Shown here in pieces: positions 33,583 through 42,541 of a stretch of DNA of 64,000 bases (positions are counted from its first letter, which is position 1; every line of letters starts with the position of its first letter). The notes below the pieces were generated by a model. The model ran no database searches, was not told where the DNA came from, and saw only the letters and a program-made list of their open reading frames with translations. The stretch is from an uncultured Eggerthellaceae bacterium (GTDB lineage Bacteria; Actinomycetota; Coriobacteriia; Coriobacteriales; Eggerthellaceae), in the NCBI GenBank assembly GCA_910589125.1, contig CAJURX010000011.1, positions 10,844-74,843 of the forward strand, read 5' to 3'. The translations under genes and the position numbers were made by a program.

Positions 33583-36264
33583 ATGGGAAAGCAGATCACG
33601 ACCACCATCAAGACGATGGGGTTCTGCGGTCCATGCACAGCATCGGACCCCGCAGAGATCGACGTCGCTGACGGCAAGATCCTGCGCACGCGCCCGTTCA
33701 GCTACGTCAAGCACCAGAGCAAGGACGGCCTGAATCCCTGGGTCATCAAGGCCAAGGGCAAGGAGTTCCCTGCGAAGGAGAAGTCCGAGCTGTCGCCCTT
33801 CGCGATCGCGCACAAGCAACGCGTCTACTCCCCGAACCGCATCCTGCATCCCATGAAGCGCGTGGACTGGGATCCGAACGGAGAGCGCAACCCGCAGAAT
33901 CGCGGCACATCCACCTATGAGCGCATCAGCTGGGATGAGGCTACGGACATCATCGCCGCTGAGATCATCCGCATCAAGGACACCTACGGTCTGAATTCCA
34001 TCCTCGTCCAGTCCGATGGCCATCATCTGGTCAAGACCATCCATGGGCCACGCGGCACCGAGGGGCATCTGCTCGATCAGATCGCCATCAAGGAGACTGG
34101 CGTGGAGCTGGTGAATGACTTCTGGATGCATGAGGACGCTGGTGCCGTTGAGACCGGACGCGTCAAAGGCGGCGGCTACACCATGCAAGCTCGCAACCCT
34201 GATAGCTGGGAGGGGTGGTATTGGGGCGCCAAGCATATCTGGGGCCAGGACCCCGTTGGTGAGGGCGACCAGTACAACCTGTATCACGATGTGGCGAACA
34301 ATGCGGACTCCGTCCTCTTCTGGGGATGCGACGTGGAGACGACGCCGTGGGGATGGGGCGGCTGCTTCCCGAGCCGCTACTGCTTCTTCCTGACGGATGT
34401 GGGCGTGAAGCAGATCTACATCTGCCCTGATGTGAACTACGGCGCTGCCGTGCATGCTGACAAGTGGATCCCCATCCTGCCCAATACGGATTCTGCGCTC
34501 CAGCTTGCCATCGCATGGGTGTGGATGCAGGAAGGGACCTACGACAAGGAGTATCTGGAGACGCATGCCATCGGCTTCGATTGGTTCGAATACCACGTGC
34601 GCGGCGGGGATGATGGCATAGAGAAGACGCCGGAATGGGCTGAGGGCGAATGCGGTGTTCCGGCACGGCAGATCAAGGCGCTCGCCCGCCATTGGGCGAA
34701 GCACAACGTCTCCATCGCTCACTGCAATGGCGGGTCATTCATCCGCGCGGCCTATAGCCACGAGCCTGCGCGCTTGGAAGTGGCGCTTCTGGGCATGCAG
34801 GCGCTTGGCAAGCGCGGCCGCAATCAGGTGAAGATGATGGAGTGGCAGCTGTTCGGCCTTCAGAGCCAGATGCCCGCGCCGCGCAGCGAATTCGTCCCGA
34901 ACCTGAATGACATCCTCTGGCCCTACGCTGCCGACCAGCGTGAATCATTGGTGCCGGAGACGCTGATCCCGGAGGCGCTGGCGGGCGACTACACCCACGA
35001 GCACCCGCTGGAATGGTATGGCGTCACCTGCGCAGGCCTTCCCACCGAAGACCAGTTCGTGAAGTATCAGTATCCCGTGCCGGGCAGCGAGCGCATCCAT
35101 ATGGTGTGGACCGACTGCCCGAAGTGGACCAGCTCATGGAACGGCGGCAACGAATTCATCGACGCTATCCGCACGGATCACATCGAGACGTTCATCGCGC
35201 AGCATATCTGGATGGAGGATGACTGCCTGTTCGCGGACATCATCCTGCCCATCAACACCAAGATGGAGGAGATGGACATCAATTGCGACATCTCCTCGGG
35301 CAATTACAACGTCCTCATGGTCGAGAACCAGTCCATCGAGCCCTTGGGCGAATCGAAGTCAGACTACGAGAGCACCTTGGAGATAGCCAAGAAGCTCGGC
35401 CTGTACGATGAGGTGACGGGCGGCGAGACCATCGAGGACAAGATGCGCCGCGGATTCGAGGGGTCGGGCGTGCAGGAGCGCATGACCTTCGAGGAGTTCA
35501 TGGAGAAGGAGTGCTATGTCATCCCCACCGTGAAGGATTGGGAGGATGACAAGGCGGGGTTCCAGCGCTTCTATGAGGATCCCCTGACCTACCCGCTCAC
35601 CACGCCATCGGGCAAGATCGAGTACTACTCGCCCCGTCTGGCCGAGCACTTCCCAGATGACACAGAGCGACCGCCCTATCCGCACTGGATCAAGGACGGC
35701 GACACGCATCCTGATGAGCGCTTGGGCGGTGAGCGCGCGAAGGAGTATCCGTTCCTCATGGTGTCCAATCATCCTCATTGGCGCCTGCACTCGCAGATGG
35801 ATGACTGCACGTGGTTCCGCGAGATACAGACCTGCAAGGTCATGGGTCCTGATGGCTATCGGTACGAGCCGGTGTGGATCAATCCGCAGGATGCAAAGCA
35901 GCTTGGCATAGAGCACGGGGATATCGTGCGCATCTTCAATGATCGCGGTTGGACCATGGGTGGTGCGTACGTCACCGAGCGCATCATGCCGCATGTCGTG
36001 CTCCAGGATCACGGTGCGCGCATCGACCCGATCGTCCCGGGCGAGAGCGATCGTGGCGGAACCAACAACCTGATCTGCCCGAAGGCGATCACCTCCAAGA
36101 ACTGTGCTGGCGAGGTCACGAGCGGGTACTTGGTGGGCATCGAGAAGGTGGACGTGTTCGAGCTGGCACGTGAATACCCCGAGGCGTTCAACCGTCCCTA
36201 TGACGCTGACTTCGGTGTGCTGCAAGGTGCTTGGTTCGACGCAGACGCGTCCGCGTGCGCATAG
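33583..36264 (+). CDS. Transhydroxylase-like molybdopterin large subunit
   Basis: An 893-residue bis-MGD enzyme subunit. Its length, lack of a complete N-terminal four-Cys cluster motif (only C15 and C18), and phrases FWMHEDAGAVETG and NPDSWEGWYWGAKHIWG resemble the alpha subunit of pyrogallol-phloroglucinol transhydroxylase (875 residues in Pelobacter). Asp207-Ser208-Trp209 would correspond to the Mo-coordinating Ser and neighbouring catalytic Asp of that enzyme. That alignment is from memory and is inference. No TAT signal, so cytosolic. The beta-type subunit gene begins 28 bases downstream. ATG 33583 follows GGAGGG. Substrate is probably a di- or trihydroxylated aromatic. Confidence 0.82.
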   Translation: MGKQITTTIKTMGFCGPCTASDPAEIDVADGKILRTRPFSYVKHQSKDGLNPWVIKAKGKEFPAKEKSELSPFAIAHKQRVYSPNRILHPMKRVDWDPNGERNPQNRGTSTYERISWDEATDIIAAEIIRIKDTYGLNSILVQSDGHHLVKTIHGPRGTEGHLLDQIAIKETGVELVNDFWMHEDAGAVETGRVKGGGYTMQARNPDSWEGWYWGAKHIWGQDPVGEGDQYNLYHDVANNADSVLFWGCDVETTPWGWGGCFPSRYCFFLTDVGVKQIYICPDVNYGAAVHADKWIPILPNTDSALQLAIAWVWMQEGTYDKEYLETHAIGFDWFEYHVRGGDDGIEKTPEWAEGECGVPARQIKALARHWAKHNVSIAHCNGGSFIRAAYSHEPARLEVALLGMQALGKRGRNQVKMMEWQLFGLQSQMPAPRSEFVPNLNDILWPYAADQRESLVPETLIPEALAGDYTHEHPLEWYGVTCAGLPTEDQFVKYQYPVPGSERIHMVWTDCPKWTSSWNGGNEFIDAIRTDHIETFIAQHIWMEDDCLFADIILPINTKMEEMDINCDISSGNYNVLMVENQSIEPLGESKSDYESTLEIAKKLGLYDEVTGGETIEDKMRRGFEGSGVQERMTFEEFMEKECYVIPTVKDWEDDKAGFQRFYEDPLTYPLTTPSGKIEYYSPRLAEHFPDDTERPPYPHWIKDGDTHPDERLGGERAKEYPFLMVSNHPHWRLHSQMDDCTWFREIQTCKVMGPDGYRYEPVWINPQDAKQLGIEHGDIVRIFNDRGWTMGGAYVTERIMPHVVLQDHGARIDPIVPGESDRGGTNNLICPKAITSKNCAGEVTSGYLVGIEKVDVFELAREYPEAFNRPYDADFGVLQGAWFDADASACA

Positions 36265-36292
36265 GCAACAGCGTCCGAGGAGAGGAGACACG

Positions 36293-37099
36293 ATGAAGGC
36301 GTTCGTAATCGATATAGACAAATGCAGCGGCTGCCACAACTGCCAGATCGCATGCAAGGATGAGCACTGCGGGAACGACTGGATGCCCTATGCGGCACCG
36401 CAGCCGAACTCCGGCCAGTTCTGGATGCGCGTCAAGCAGAAGGACCATGGGCAAGTGCCGAAGGTGCGCGTGGAGTACACGCCGTGGATGTGCATGCATT
36501 GCGACGAGCCTGCATGCAAGGCAGCGGCACCTGATGCGGTGAGCAAGCGGGACGATGGCTTGGTGCTCATCGATCCGGTCGCATCCAAGGGCAAGCGCCA
36601 GATCGTGGATGCCTGTCCCTACGGTGCCGTGTTCTACAACGAGGATCTGGATATCCCCCAGAAGTGCACAGGGTGCGCTCATCTGGTGGATGAGGGTGAG
36701 ATCCCCCATTGCGTCGACCTCTGCGCAACAGGTGCTCTGCGCTTCGGAGATGAGAGCGAATTCGCCTCAGAGATAGCGGCGGCTGAGACCTTCGACATCA
36801 ATGGCGCTGGCCCTCGCGTCTACTACCTGAATCTGCCACATCTGTTCATCGGCGGCGAGGTCTGGGATCCCAAGGCGAATGAGGTCATCGAAGGTGCGCA
36901 GGTCACGCTCACGATGCCCGATGGCACGACGCGCACCGCCAGCACGGATGACTTCGGGGACTTCTGGTTCCGTCGCATCGATGCGGGAACGTACGGGATC
37001 AGGATCGAAGCTGCGGGCTTCAAGCCCGTCGAGCGCACGAACATCCAGCTCACGGACAGCCTGAATCTGGGGGATTTCCCCTTGGAGACGGCCGAATAG
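36293..37099 (+). CDS. Transhydroxylase-like ferredoxin subunit with Cna-B domain
   Basis: A 268-residue protein, close to the 274 residues of the known beta subunit. Residues 1-180 are a DmsB-like ferredoxin fold with CSGCHNCQIACKDEH, CMHCDEPACKAAAP, ACPYGAV and CTGCAHLVDEGEIPHCVDLC, enough for three [4Fe-4S] clusters. Residues 195-268 form a Cna-B/carboxypeptidase-regulatory-like beta-sandwich (GAQVTLTMPDGTTRTASTDD, DAGTYGIRIEAAGFKPVE). This rare fusion is the hallmark of transhydroxylase beta subunits and strengthens the assignment of its partner. ATG 36293 follows GAGGAGAGGAG. Confidence 0.85.
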   Translation: MKAFVIDIDKCSGCHNCQIACKDEHCGNDWMPYAAPQPNSGQFWMRVKQKDHGQVPKVRVEYTPWMCMHCDEPACKAAAPDAVSKRDDGLVLIDPVASKGKRQIVDACPYGAVFYNEDLDIPQKCTGCAHLVDEGEIPHCVDLCATGALRFGDESEFASEIAAAETFDINGAGPRVYYLNLPHLFIGGEVWDPKANEVIEGAQVTLTMPDGTTRTASTDDFGDFWFRRIDAGTYGIRIEAAGFKPVERTNIQLTDSLNLGDFPLETAE

Positions 37100-37143
37100 G
37101 TCACGCAAGCGCGCCGAAGGTCGCAAGGGAAGAAGGAGGAGAT

Positions 37144-39432
37144 ATGCCACAGGTGCATTTCAAGGAGAACGCAGCTTCCGTGGTGGAGACGCTGCCCGAC
37201 GGCACCACCGTGCACCGCACGTGCTCAGCCGGGATCGGCTGCCATAACCTCGGGTGCGGCATCAAGGTGCATGTCAAGGATGGCACGATCACCAAGATCG
37301 AGGGGGATGAGGAGAACCCGATCACCCAGGGTCGCTTGTGCGTGCGCTGCTTGACGGCGCTGGACTACGAATATCATGAGGATCGCATCCTCTACCCGAT
37401 GCGCCGCGCTCGCGAGGATCGTGGGCTGGACCGGTGGGAGCGCATCAGCTGGGACGAGGCTCTGGATGAGATCATCACGCGCTATCAGCAGACTGTGGAG
37501 GAATACGGGATCGGCGCGGTGAGCGTGTGGTGCGGCACGGGACGCGAGGCGAGCCAGATCCATTTCCAGATGGCGAATGACGTGTTCGGCACGGTGAACG
37601 CCGTGCATCCGAACAGCGGCTGGTCATGCATCGTGCCGCGCATGGCTGCCATGCTCTGGACCATGGGCAGCTCCTACATCGAAGCCGACAACGCCATCGG
37701 CTTCCCTGACCGCTACGATGACCCTCGGTGGGAGTGCCCCAAGCACATGTTGATCTGGGGGCGCGACCCCCTGCGGTCGAACCCCGACGGGCTCTTCGGT
37801 CATTCCATCATCGACATGATGAAGCGCGGCATGAAGCTCATCGTGGCGGACCCGCGCGTGAACTGGTTGGCAACGCGCGCTGAAGTGCATCTGCAGCTCC
37901 GCCCGGGAACGGATGCCGCCTTGGCTCTCGGCCTCTTGAACGTGGTCATCACCGAGGACCTCTACGACCATGACTTCGTGGAGCGCTGGACGTATGGCTT
38001 CGATCAGCTGGCTGAGCGCGTTGCGGAGTACCCCGTCGATCGCGTGGCGGGCATCTGCGAGGTGGATGCTGAGGATATCCGCACGGCGGCACGCTGCATC
38101 GCGGAGCGTCCGTCCACCCTGTCCATGGGGCTTGCGGTGGACCAGAATCCCAATACCCTGCAGATCGGCCACGCCCTGCTCTCGCTCTTCGCCATCACGG
38201 GGAACATGGACATCCCGGGTGGCTGCTTCATGGGGTTGCCGCCCATCTTCGCGGGCATGGCAGAGAACGCGCCTTCCGAGGAGGAGGCGGGGGAGCCGGA
38301 GGGGCTTGCGAAGTTCGGTAACATCGGCGTGGAGCCGCTTGGGCATGATCGCTATCCTGCCATGAGCGCCATCGTCAACACGACGCACCCTGATGCCACG
38401 TTGGACGTCCTGGAGACGGATGTTCCCTACAAGATCCATTTCGCCTATCTCTTCGGGCACAACTCCATCTCCTGCATGGTCCCTCAGCCGAAGCGCTGGC
38501 TGGAGGCCATGCGCAAGATCGACTTCGTGGCAGCAGCCGACCTGTTCATGACGCCTACGCTCATGGGCGTGGCGGATATCGTGCTGCCCGCGGCCACCTT
38601 CTTCGAGAAGGAAGGGTACGTCTCCAACAACAACGCATCGCAGCCGGGTCAGCTGGGAGCTATCATCCCCTGCATCGAACCGGAAGGTGAATGCCGCGCT
38701 GACCTGGAGATCATGCTGGAGCTCCATCGCAGGCTCTATCCCAATAGCACCAAGCCCGGTTGGGCGTCTCCCTCGGACTTCATCGACGGGCAGCTGTCGA
38801 AGATGCGCGGGGTGGATGCCACCTATGATGACCTGTGCGAGCATGTGGTGGGCCAGTACGAGATCGAATACAAGAAGTACGAGAAGGGGCTCTTGCGCTC
38901 CGACGGCGCTCCGGGATTCAATACGCCCACGGGTCGCATCGAGCTCTATTCCACCGTGCTCCAGCGCTTGGGCGATGATCCGCTGCCGTACTATCTGGAG
39001 CCCAAGTTCAGCAAGATATCCCGTCCTGACCTGGCAGAGGACTATCCGCTCACGGTCACTACGGGTGCGCGCCGGTTCACCTCCTTCCATTCTGAGAACC
39101 GCCAGATAGAGCGCCTGCGCGAGATCCATCGGTGGCCCACAGCGCTCGTGCATCCAGCGACCGCGCAGGCATGCGGCATCGAAGATGGCGCATGGATCTG
39201 CGTGGAGAACCAGCTGGGACGCGTGCGCATGAAGGCGCAGGTCAGCCCGACCGTCAAGGAAGATGTCGTGGCATGCGACCACGGATGGTGGTTGCCTGAA
39301 GCTGATGCTGAGGACCTCTTCGAGGTATTCGAATACAACGTGAACAACTTGATCCCGCACGAGGAGAACGGCCCGCTCGGCTTCGGCACGCACTACAAGA
39401 GCATGCCGTGCCGCATCTCGGTGGCGGAGTAG
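37144..39432 (+). CDS. Cytosolic molybdopterin enzyme, acetylene hydratase/catechol dehydroxylase-like
   Basis: A 762-residue bis-MGD oxidoreductase. The N-terminal [4Fe-4S] ligands appear to be C27, C33, C38 and C66 (TCSAGIGCHNLGCG, QGRLCVRC). Then come DRILYPMRRAREDRG and RWERISWDEALDEI, typical of this clade, and SGWSCIVPR with Cys162 as probable Mo/W ligand. C-terminal cofactor-binding segments include TTGARRFTSFHSENRQ and CDHGWWLPE. No TAT signal. Its ferredoxin subunit follows 11 bases later. It may reductively remove or move an aromatic hydroxyl, inferred from family and neighbours. ATG 37144 follows GGAGGAG, 44 bases after the beta-subunit gene, so all four genes are likely one operon. 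Confidence 0.8.
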   Translation: MPQVHFKENAASVVETLPDGTTVHRTCSAGIGCHNLGCGIKVHVKDGTITKIEGDEENPITQGRLCVRCLTALDYEYHEDRILYPMRRAREDRGLDRWERISWDEALDEIITRYQQTVEEYGIGAVSVWCGTGREASQIHFQMANDVFGTVNAVHPNSGWSCIVPRMAAMLWTMGSSYIEADNAIGFPDRYDDPRWECPKHMLIWGRDPLRSNPDGLFGHSIIDMMKRGMKLIVADPRVNWLATRAEVHLQLRPGTDAALALGLLNVVITEDLYDHDFVERWTYGFDQLAERVAEYPVDRVAGICEVDAEDIRTAARCIAERPSTLSMGLAVDQNPNTLQIGHALLSLFAITGNMDIPGGCFMGLPPIFAGMAENAPSEEEAGEPEGLAKFGNIGVEPLGHDRYPAMSAIVNTTHPDATLDVLETDVPYKIHFAYLFGHNSISCMVPQPKRWLEAMRKIDFVAAADLFMTPTLMGVADIVLPAATFFEKEGYVSNNNASQPGQLGAIIPCIEPEGECRADLEIMLELHRRLYPNSTKPGWASPSDFIDGQLSKMRGVDATYDDLCEHVVGQYEIEYKKYEKGLLRSDGAPGFNTPTGRIELYSTVLQRLGDDPLPYYLEPKFSKISRPDLAEDYPLTVTTGARRFTSFHSENRQIERLREIHRWPTALVHPATAQACGIEDGAWICVENQLGRVRMKAQVSPTVKEDVVACDHGWWLPEADAEDLFEVFEYNVNNLIPHEENGPLGFGTHYKSMPCRISVAE

Positions 39433-39443
39433 GAGGCGTAGAC

Positions 39444-39782
39444 ATGACCCAATACGGACTTCTCATAGACAACGAATACTGCACCGGGTGCCATAGCTGC
39501 GAGATAGCCTGCCAGAACGAGCATGGCCTTCCAGGGGATCAGTGGGGCATCAAGGTGCTGGAGCTCGGCCCCATCAAGCTCTTGGAGGCGAAGAAGTGGG
39601 AGTGGCGCTACATCCCCTCGCTCACGAGCTATTGCGACCTGTGCCAGGAGCGCACGGAGGCGGGCAAGCAGCCGAGCTGCGTGCACCATTGCTTGGCGCA
39701 AGCCATCCAGTATGGACCTGTTGATGAGCTGGCGGAGAAGATGGCCGAGAAGGGGTGCATGGCTTCGCTCCTCATCCCGTAG
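39444..39782 (+). CDS. Short two-cluster ferredoxin subunit
   Basis: A 112-residue protein. The first cluster motif is CTGCHSCEIACQNEH, then a family-specific stretch DQWGIKVLELGP, then CDLCQERTEAGKQPSCVHHC as a second, wider cluster. It looks like a shortened DmsB-type subunit that keeps only two of four clusters. ATG 39444 follows AGGAGG. It closes the operon started at 33583. Near copies follow each of the other two AHY-like enzymes (45383-45730 and 50926-51288), always directly downstream of their catalytic subunit. Confidence 0.85.
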   Translation: MTQYGLLIDNEYCTGCHSCEIACQNEHGLPGDQWGIKVLELGPIKLLEAKKWEWRYIPSLTSYCDLCQERTEAGKQPSCVHHCLAQAIQYGPVDELAEKMAEKGCMASLLIP

Positions 39783-39839
39783 AGCACGGAGATATGCAGC
39801 CTGCGCAGGCAAGAGGTGGCAGCGCGGGCGTCTCAGGCA

Positions 39840-39868
39840 TACAAAACTTACCTTTTTCCCGATAGGCT
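39840..39868 (+). promoter_or_regulatory. ACTTAC-box promoter of the MFS transporter
   Basis: -35-like TACAAA (39840-39845), a 17-base spacer starting ACTTACCTTTTTC (39846-39858), and -10-like TAGGCT (39863-39868), 123 bases before the transporter ATG. The same layout, with ACTTAC immediately after the -35 hexamer, occurs at 48138-48166, 48304-48332 and 56393-56421. Confidence 0.6.
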
Positions 39869-39991
39869 CCGAACAAGATCGGTAGGCCGTGGGCCTAGAT
39901 GGGGGAGACGGTCACAGGGAGGAGGTTCTCAGGTTCTGCAAGGAACGGCGCTTCCGATCCACATCCTTTTACCATTTGAAAGGGGAAAGAC

Positions 39992-41245
39992 ATGGCAGGA
40001 AAAATGAAGATCACGCCTGGACAGATCGGCGTGTTCGTAGCATTGATGACGATGTACTTCATCGCACCGACGCACAGCGCCATCAATGCTGTTTCTGCGA
40101 ATCTCATCGAAGTGTATGGCGTTGATGCCAACGCCATCTCCTATCTCGTCTCGATCACGAATCTGCTCGAGATCCCGGCGGCATTCGTCATCGGCATGAT
40201 CGGCGGGCGCAAGCTTAGCTACAAGGCTTGCACCATGCTGGCGACGGCGCTCGTGTTCATCGGCGGCCTTCCGGCCGTATTCGGCGCATCCATGTCCTGG
40301 GGCGTCCTGCTGGCCACGCGCTGCATCTTGGGTCTGGGCCTTGGCTGCTTCATGCCCATCGTCATGGCGGTCATCTCCTTGATCTTCCAGAAGGAGTCCG
40401 TCCGTGCGACCATGATGAGCGTCGCTTCCATCGTGTTCAACATCGGCATGATCGTGACCACCTCCGTTGCGGGCATCTTGGGTGCCATCTCTTGGAATCT
40501 GGCTTGGGGCATCTACCTGTTCGCGCTGGTGCCGTTCGTGTTGGCTGTATTCCTGATGAACCCCCAGAACATCCCTGCTGCGCCCGAGGTCGATGACAAG
40601 GGCGAGAAGGTCAAGATCAAGCTCCCTGCTCCTGGTTGGTTCCTGCTCGTGCTGTTCCTGTGCGCCATCATCATGAGCCAGTCGCTGTTCAATCTGGGCG
40701 GTGCCACCATCGGCGCGGTCGTGGATAATCCGGCTGTCATCGGGACCATCTTCTCGCTGTTCTCCATCGGTGCCATGGGCTCCGCCCTGCTGTTCGGACC
40801 GGGATACAAGTTCCTGAAGGCGAACGTCATCCCCGTGTTCTGGATCATCGGGCTCATCGGATACGTCCTGTGGTATGTGGCTCATCTCACGGGCAACATC
40901 CCGCTGTTCTATGTGGCTATCATCCTGGCGGGCTTCGGTACCAACACGTTCACCATCGGCGTGCCGATGATCCTGTCCACGCTGGTCGCTCCGGCAGTGG
41001 TGGCTGCGGTCATGGGCTTCAGCTACGTGTTCCAGAACGGTGGTGGCTTCATCGCCTCCCCGATCGATCAGGTGGTCTCCATGGTCGGTGGCGCTGACCC
41101 CATCATGAGCTCTGTCTGGATCTTCAACATCATCCTCGGCGTCATCGTCTGCGTGTGCCTCTTCTTCGTTGCCAAGAATGCGAACAAGATCGCGGCCGAG
41201 CAGAAAGAGGAAGAGGAGAAGGCCGGCACAGCCATAGAAGCCTAG
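39992..41245 (+). CDS. MFS transporter of the aromatic-metabolism island
   Basis: A 417-residue permease with 12 predicted helices. MFS motif-A-like loops are MIGGRKLSYKACTMLA after helix 2 and FGPGYKFLKAN after helix 8. The C-terminal tail is acidic/basic mixed (NKIAAEQKEEEEKAG). ATG 39992 follows AAAGGGGA. It has its own ACTTAC-box promoter and a terminator after it (41281-41305). By context it probably imports the aromatic substrate of the flanking molybdopterin and methyltransferase enzymes, or exchanges it for the product. Confidence 0.88.
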   Translation: MAGKMKITPGQIGVFVALMTMYFIAPTHSAINAVSANLIEVYGVDANAISYLVSITNLLEIPAAFVIGMIGGRKLSYKACTMLATALVFIGGLPAVFGASMSWGVLLATRCILGLGLGCFMPIVMAVISLIFQKESVRATMMSVASIVFNIGMIVTTSVAGILGAISWNLAWGIYLFALVPFVLAVFLMNPQNIPAAPEVDDKGEKVKIKLPAPGWFLLVLFLCAIIMSQSLFNLGGATIGAVVDNPAVIGTIFSLFSIGAMGSALLFGPGYKFLKANVIPVFWIIGLIGYVLWYVAHLTGNIPLFYVAIILAGFGTNTFTIGVPMILSTLVAPAVVAAVMGFSYVFQNGGGFIASPIDQVVSMVGGADPIMSSVWIFNIILGVIVCVCLFFVAKNANKIAAEQKEEEEKAGTAIEA

Positions 41246-41280
41246 CCTTTGAGCGATCCTCTTTGACATCTCCCCCTATG

Positions 41281-41305
41281 GAGGCCCGTCATCTGGGCGG
41301 GCCTC
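41281..41305 (+). terminator. Hairpin after the MFS gene
   Basis: GAGGCCCG (41281-41288) pairs with CGGGCCTC (41298-41305), followed only by GTTCC. It lies 36 bases after the transporter stop and just before the methyltransferase operon, and may attenuate rather than fully stop transcription. Confidence 0.55.
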
Positions 41306-41330
41306 GTTCCAAGAAGAGGAGCTTCAACGC

Positions 41331-42425
41331 ATGAAGCCATTCACTGAAGACGAGATGGTCCCGCTGTGCGTGCAGCCGGGCTTTCCGGGTGCCCCATCTC
41401 GCACCGTATGGCATTCCCCCTGTACGCCTCGGGAGAACCTCCTAAGCGCCATACAGGCGAAAGAGTGCTCGTTCCTTCCCAATGTTCTTGATATGCGGGG
41501 TATCAACCCTGCGTTCCTGTCCGACAACCGTGCTCGCGGCACCGTCATGGATGGAGGGGACCCCTTCGTTCCCGACCCTCATGGCGAGCGCGATGCCTTC
41601 GGCGTGGAATGGATCTACGACCCTGAGATCAATGGGTCCATGGTCCGACCGGGCGCCCCGTTGCTCGAGGATATAGAAGATTGGGAAGAGGCGATCGCAT
41701 TCCCGGATCCCATGCTCTGGGATTGGGCAGGACAGGCTGAAGCCAGCCGCACGTATCTGGCAGATCCGCTCTACGCGCGCAAATCCACCATCTTCACCGG
41801 ATTCTTCGAGCGGCTCATCTCCTTCATGGACTTCGAGGAGGCCGCCATTGCCATGGTGGATGAGGACGCGCAAGAGCATGTCCATGCGCTCTTCGATCGG
41901 TTGACAGAGCTCTACCTCACGTACCTGGAATGCTTCAAGGAGCATTTCGACATCGACATCCTAGAAGTGCATGACGATTGGGGCTCGCAGACAGCACCGC
42001 TGCTCTCAGAGGGCACCCTACGGGAGACGGTGCTCCCCTATCTCACGCGCTTGGTCAGCCGCGCTCATGATCTGGGCGTTGCTGTCGAGTTCCATTCCTG
42101 CGGCAAGATCGAATGCCTGGTGCCGCTCATGGTGGAGGCGGGCGTGGATATGTGGATGGGCCAAGACGTGAACGATAAGAAGGCGGTCGTCGACGCATGG
42201 GGTGACAAGCTGATCGTGGAGGTCGAGGTCCCTGAGCTTGGCGAAGAGGCCTCAGATGAAGAGGTCTGGCAGGCGGCTCAGGCGTTCGCTGATGACTTCA
42301 TCATCCCGGGCAAGCCCGTTGCGCTCTCCATCTATTCGGCAGCTCGCGCGAACAGGCCGCTGCTGACAGACGCGCTCTACGAGCTATCGCGCAAGAAGCT
42401 TTGCGGTACGGCAGGAGGTGCTTGA
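41331..42425 (+). CDS. UroD-family corrinoid methyltransferase (copy 1)
   Basis: A 364-residue TIM-barrel protein of the uroporphyrinogen-decarboxylase/MtaA-CmuA superfamily. The pattern VEFHSCGKIECLVPLM supplies His255 and Cys257, the typical zinc ligands of methyltransferase members, and DILEVHDDWGSQTAPLLS matches the barrel core. True heme UroD is unlikely, since no heme genes are nearby and a corrinoid protein follows in the operon. It probably moves a methyl group between an O-methyl substrate (or tetrahydrofolate) and the corrinoid protein. The N-terminal 60 residues are distinctive. ATG 41331 follows AGAGGAG. Confidence 0.82.
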   Translation: MKPFTEDEMVPLCVQPGFPGAPSRTVWHSPCTPRENLLSAIQAKECSFLPNVLDMRGINPAFLSDNRARGTVMDGGDPFVPDPHGERDAFGVEWIYDPEINGSMVRPGAPLLEDIEDWEEAIAFPDPMLWDWAGQAEASRTYLADPLYARKSTIFTGFFERLISFMDFEEAAIAMVDEDAQEHVHALFDRLTELYLTYLECFKEHFDIDILEVHDDWGSQTAPLLSEGTLRETVLPYLTRLVSRAHDLGVAVEFHSCGKIECLVPLMVEAGVDMWMGQDVNDKKAVVDAWGDKLIVEVEVPELGEEASDEEVWQAAQAFADDFIIPGKPVALSIYSAARANRPLLTDALYELSRKKLCGTAGGA

Positions 42426-42541
42426 TATGGGAGACGTGAGCGCCCCTTGAAGGTCTGAGGGTCACCAAGGTCGATGGATGAGCGTCCATTGCAGGCGATG
42501 TGCAGCGAAGGGCTGCCATGAGAGATGAGAAGGAGAGCGCC

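Noticed and set aside
33466..34722. 418-codon minus-strand frame
   Set aside because: Mirror of the transhydroxylase-like large subunit, with no family resemblance.
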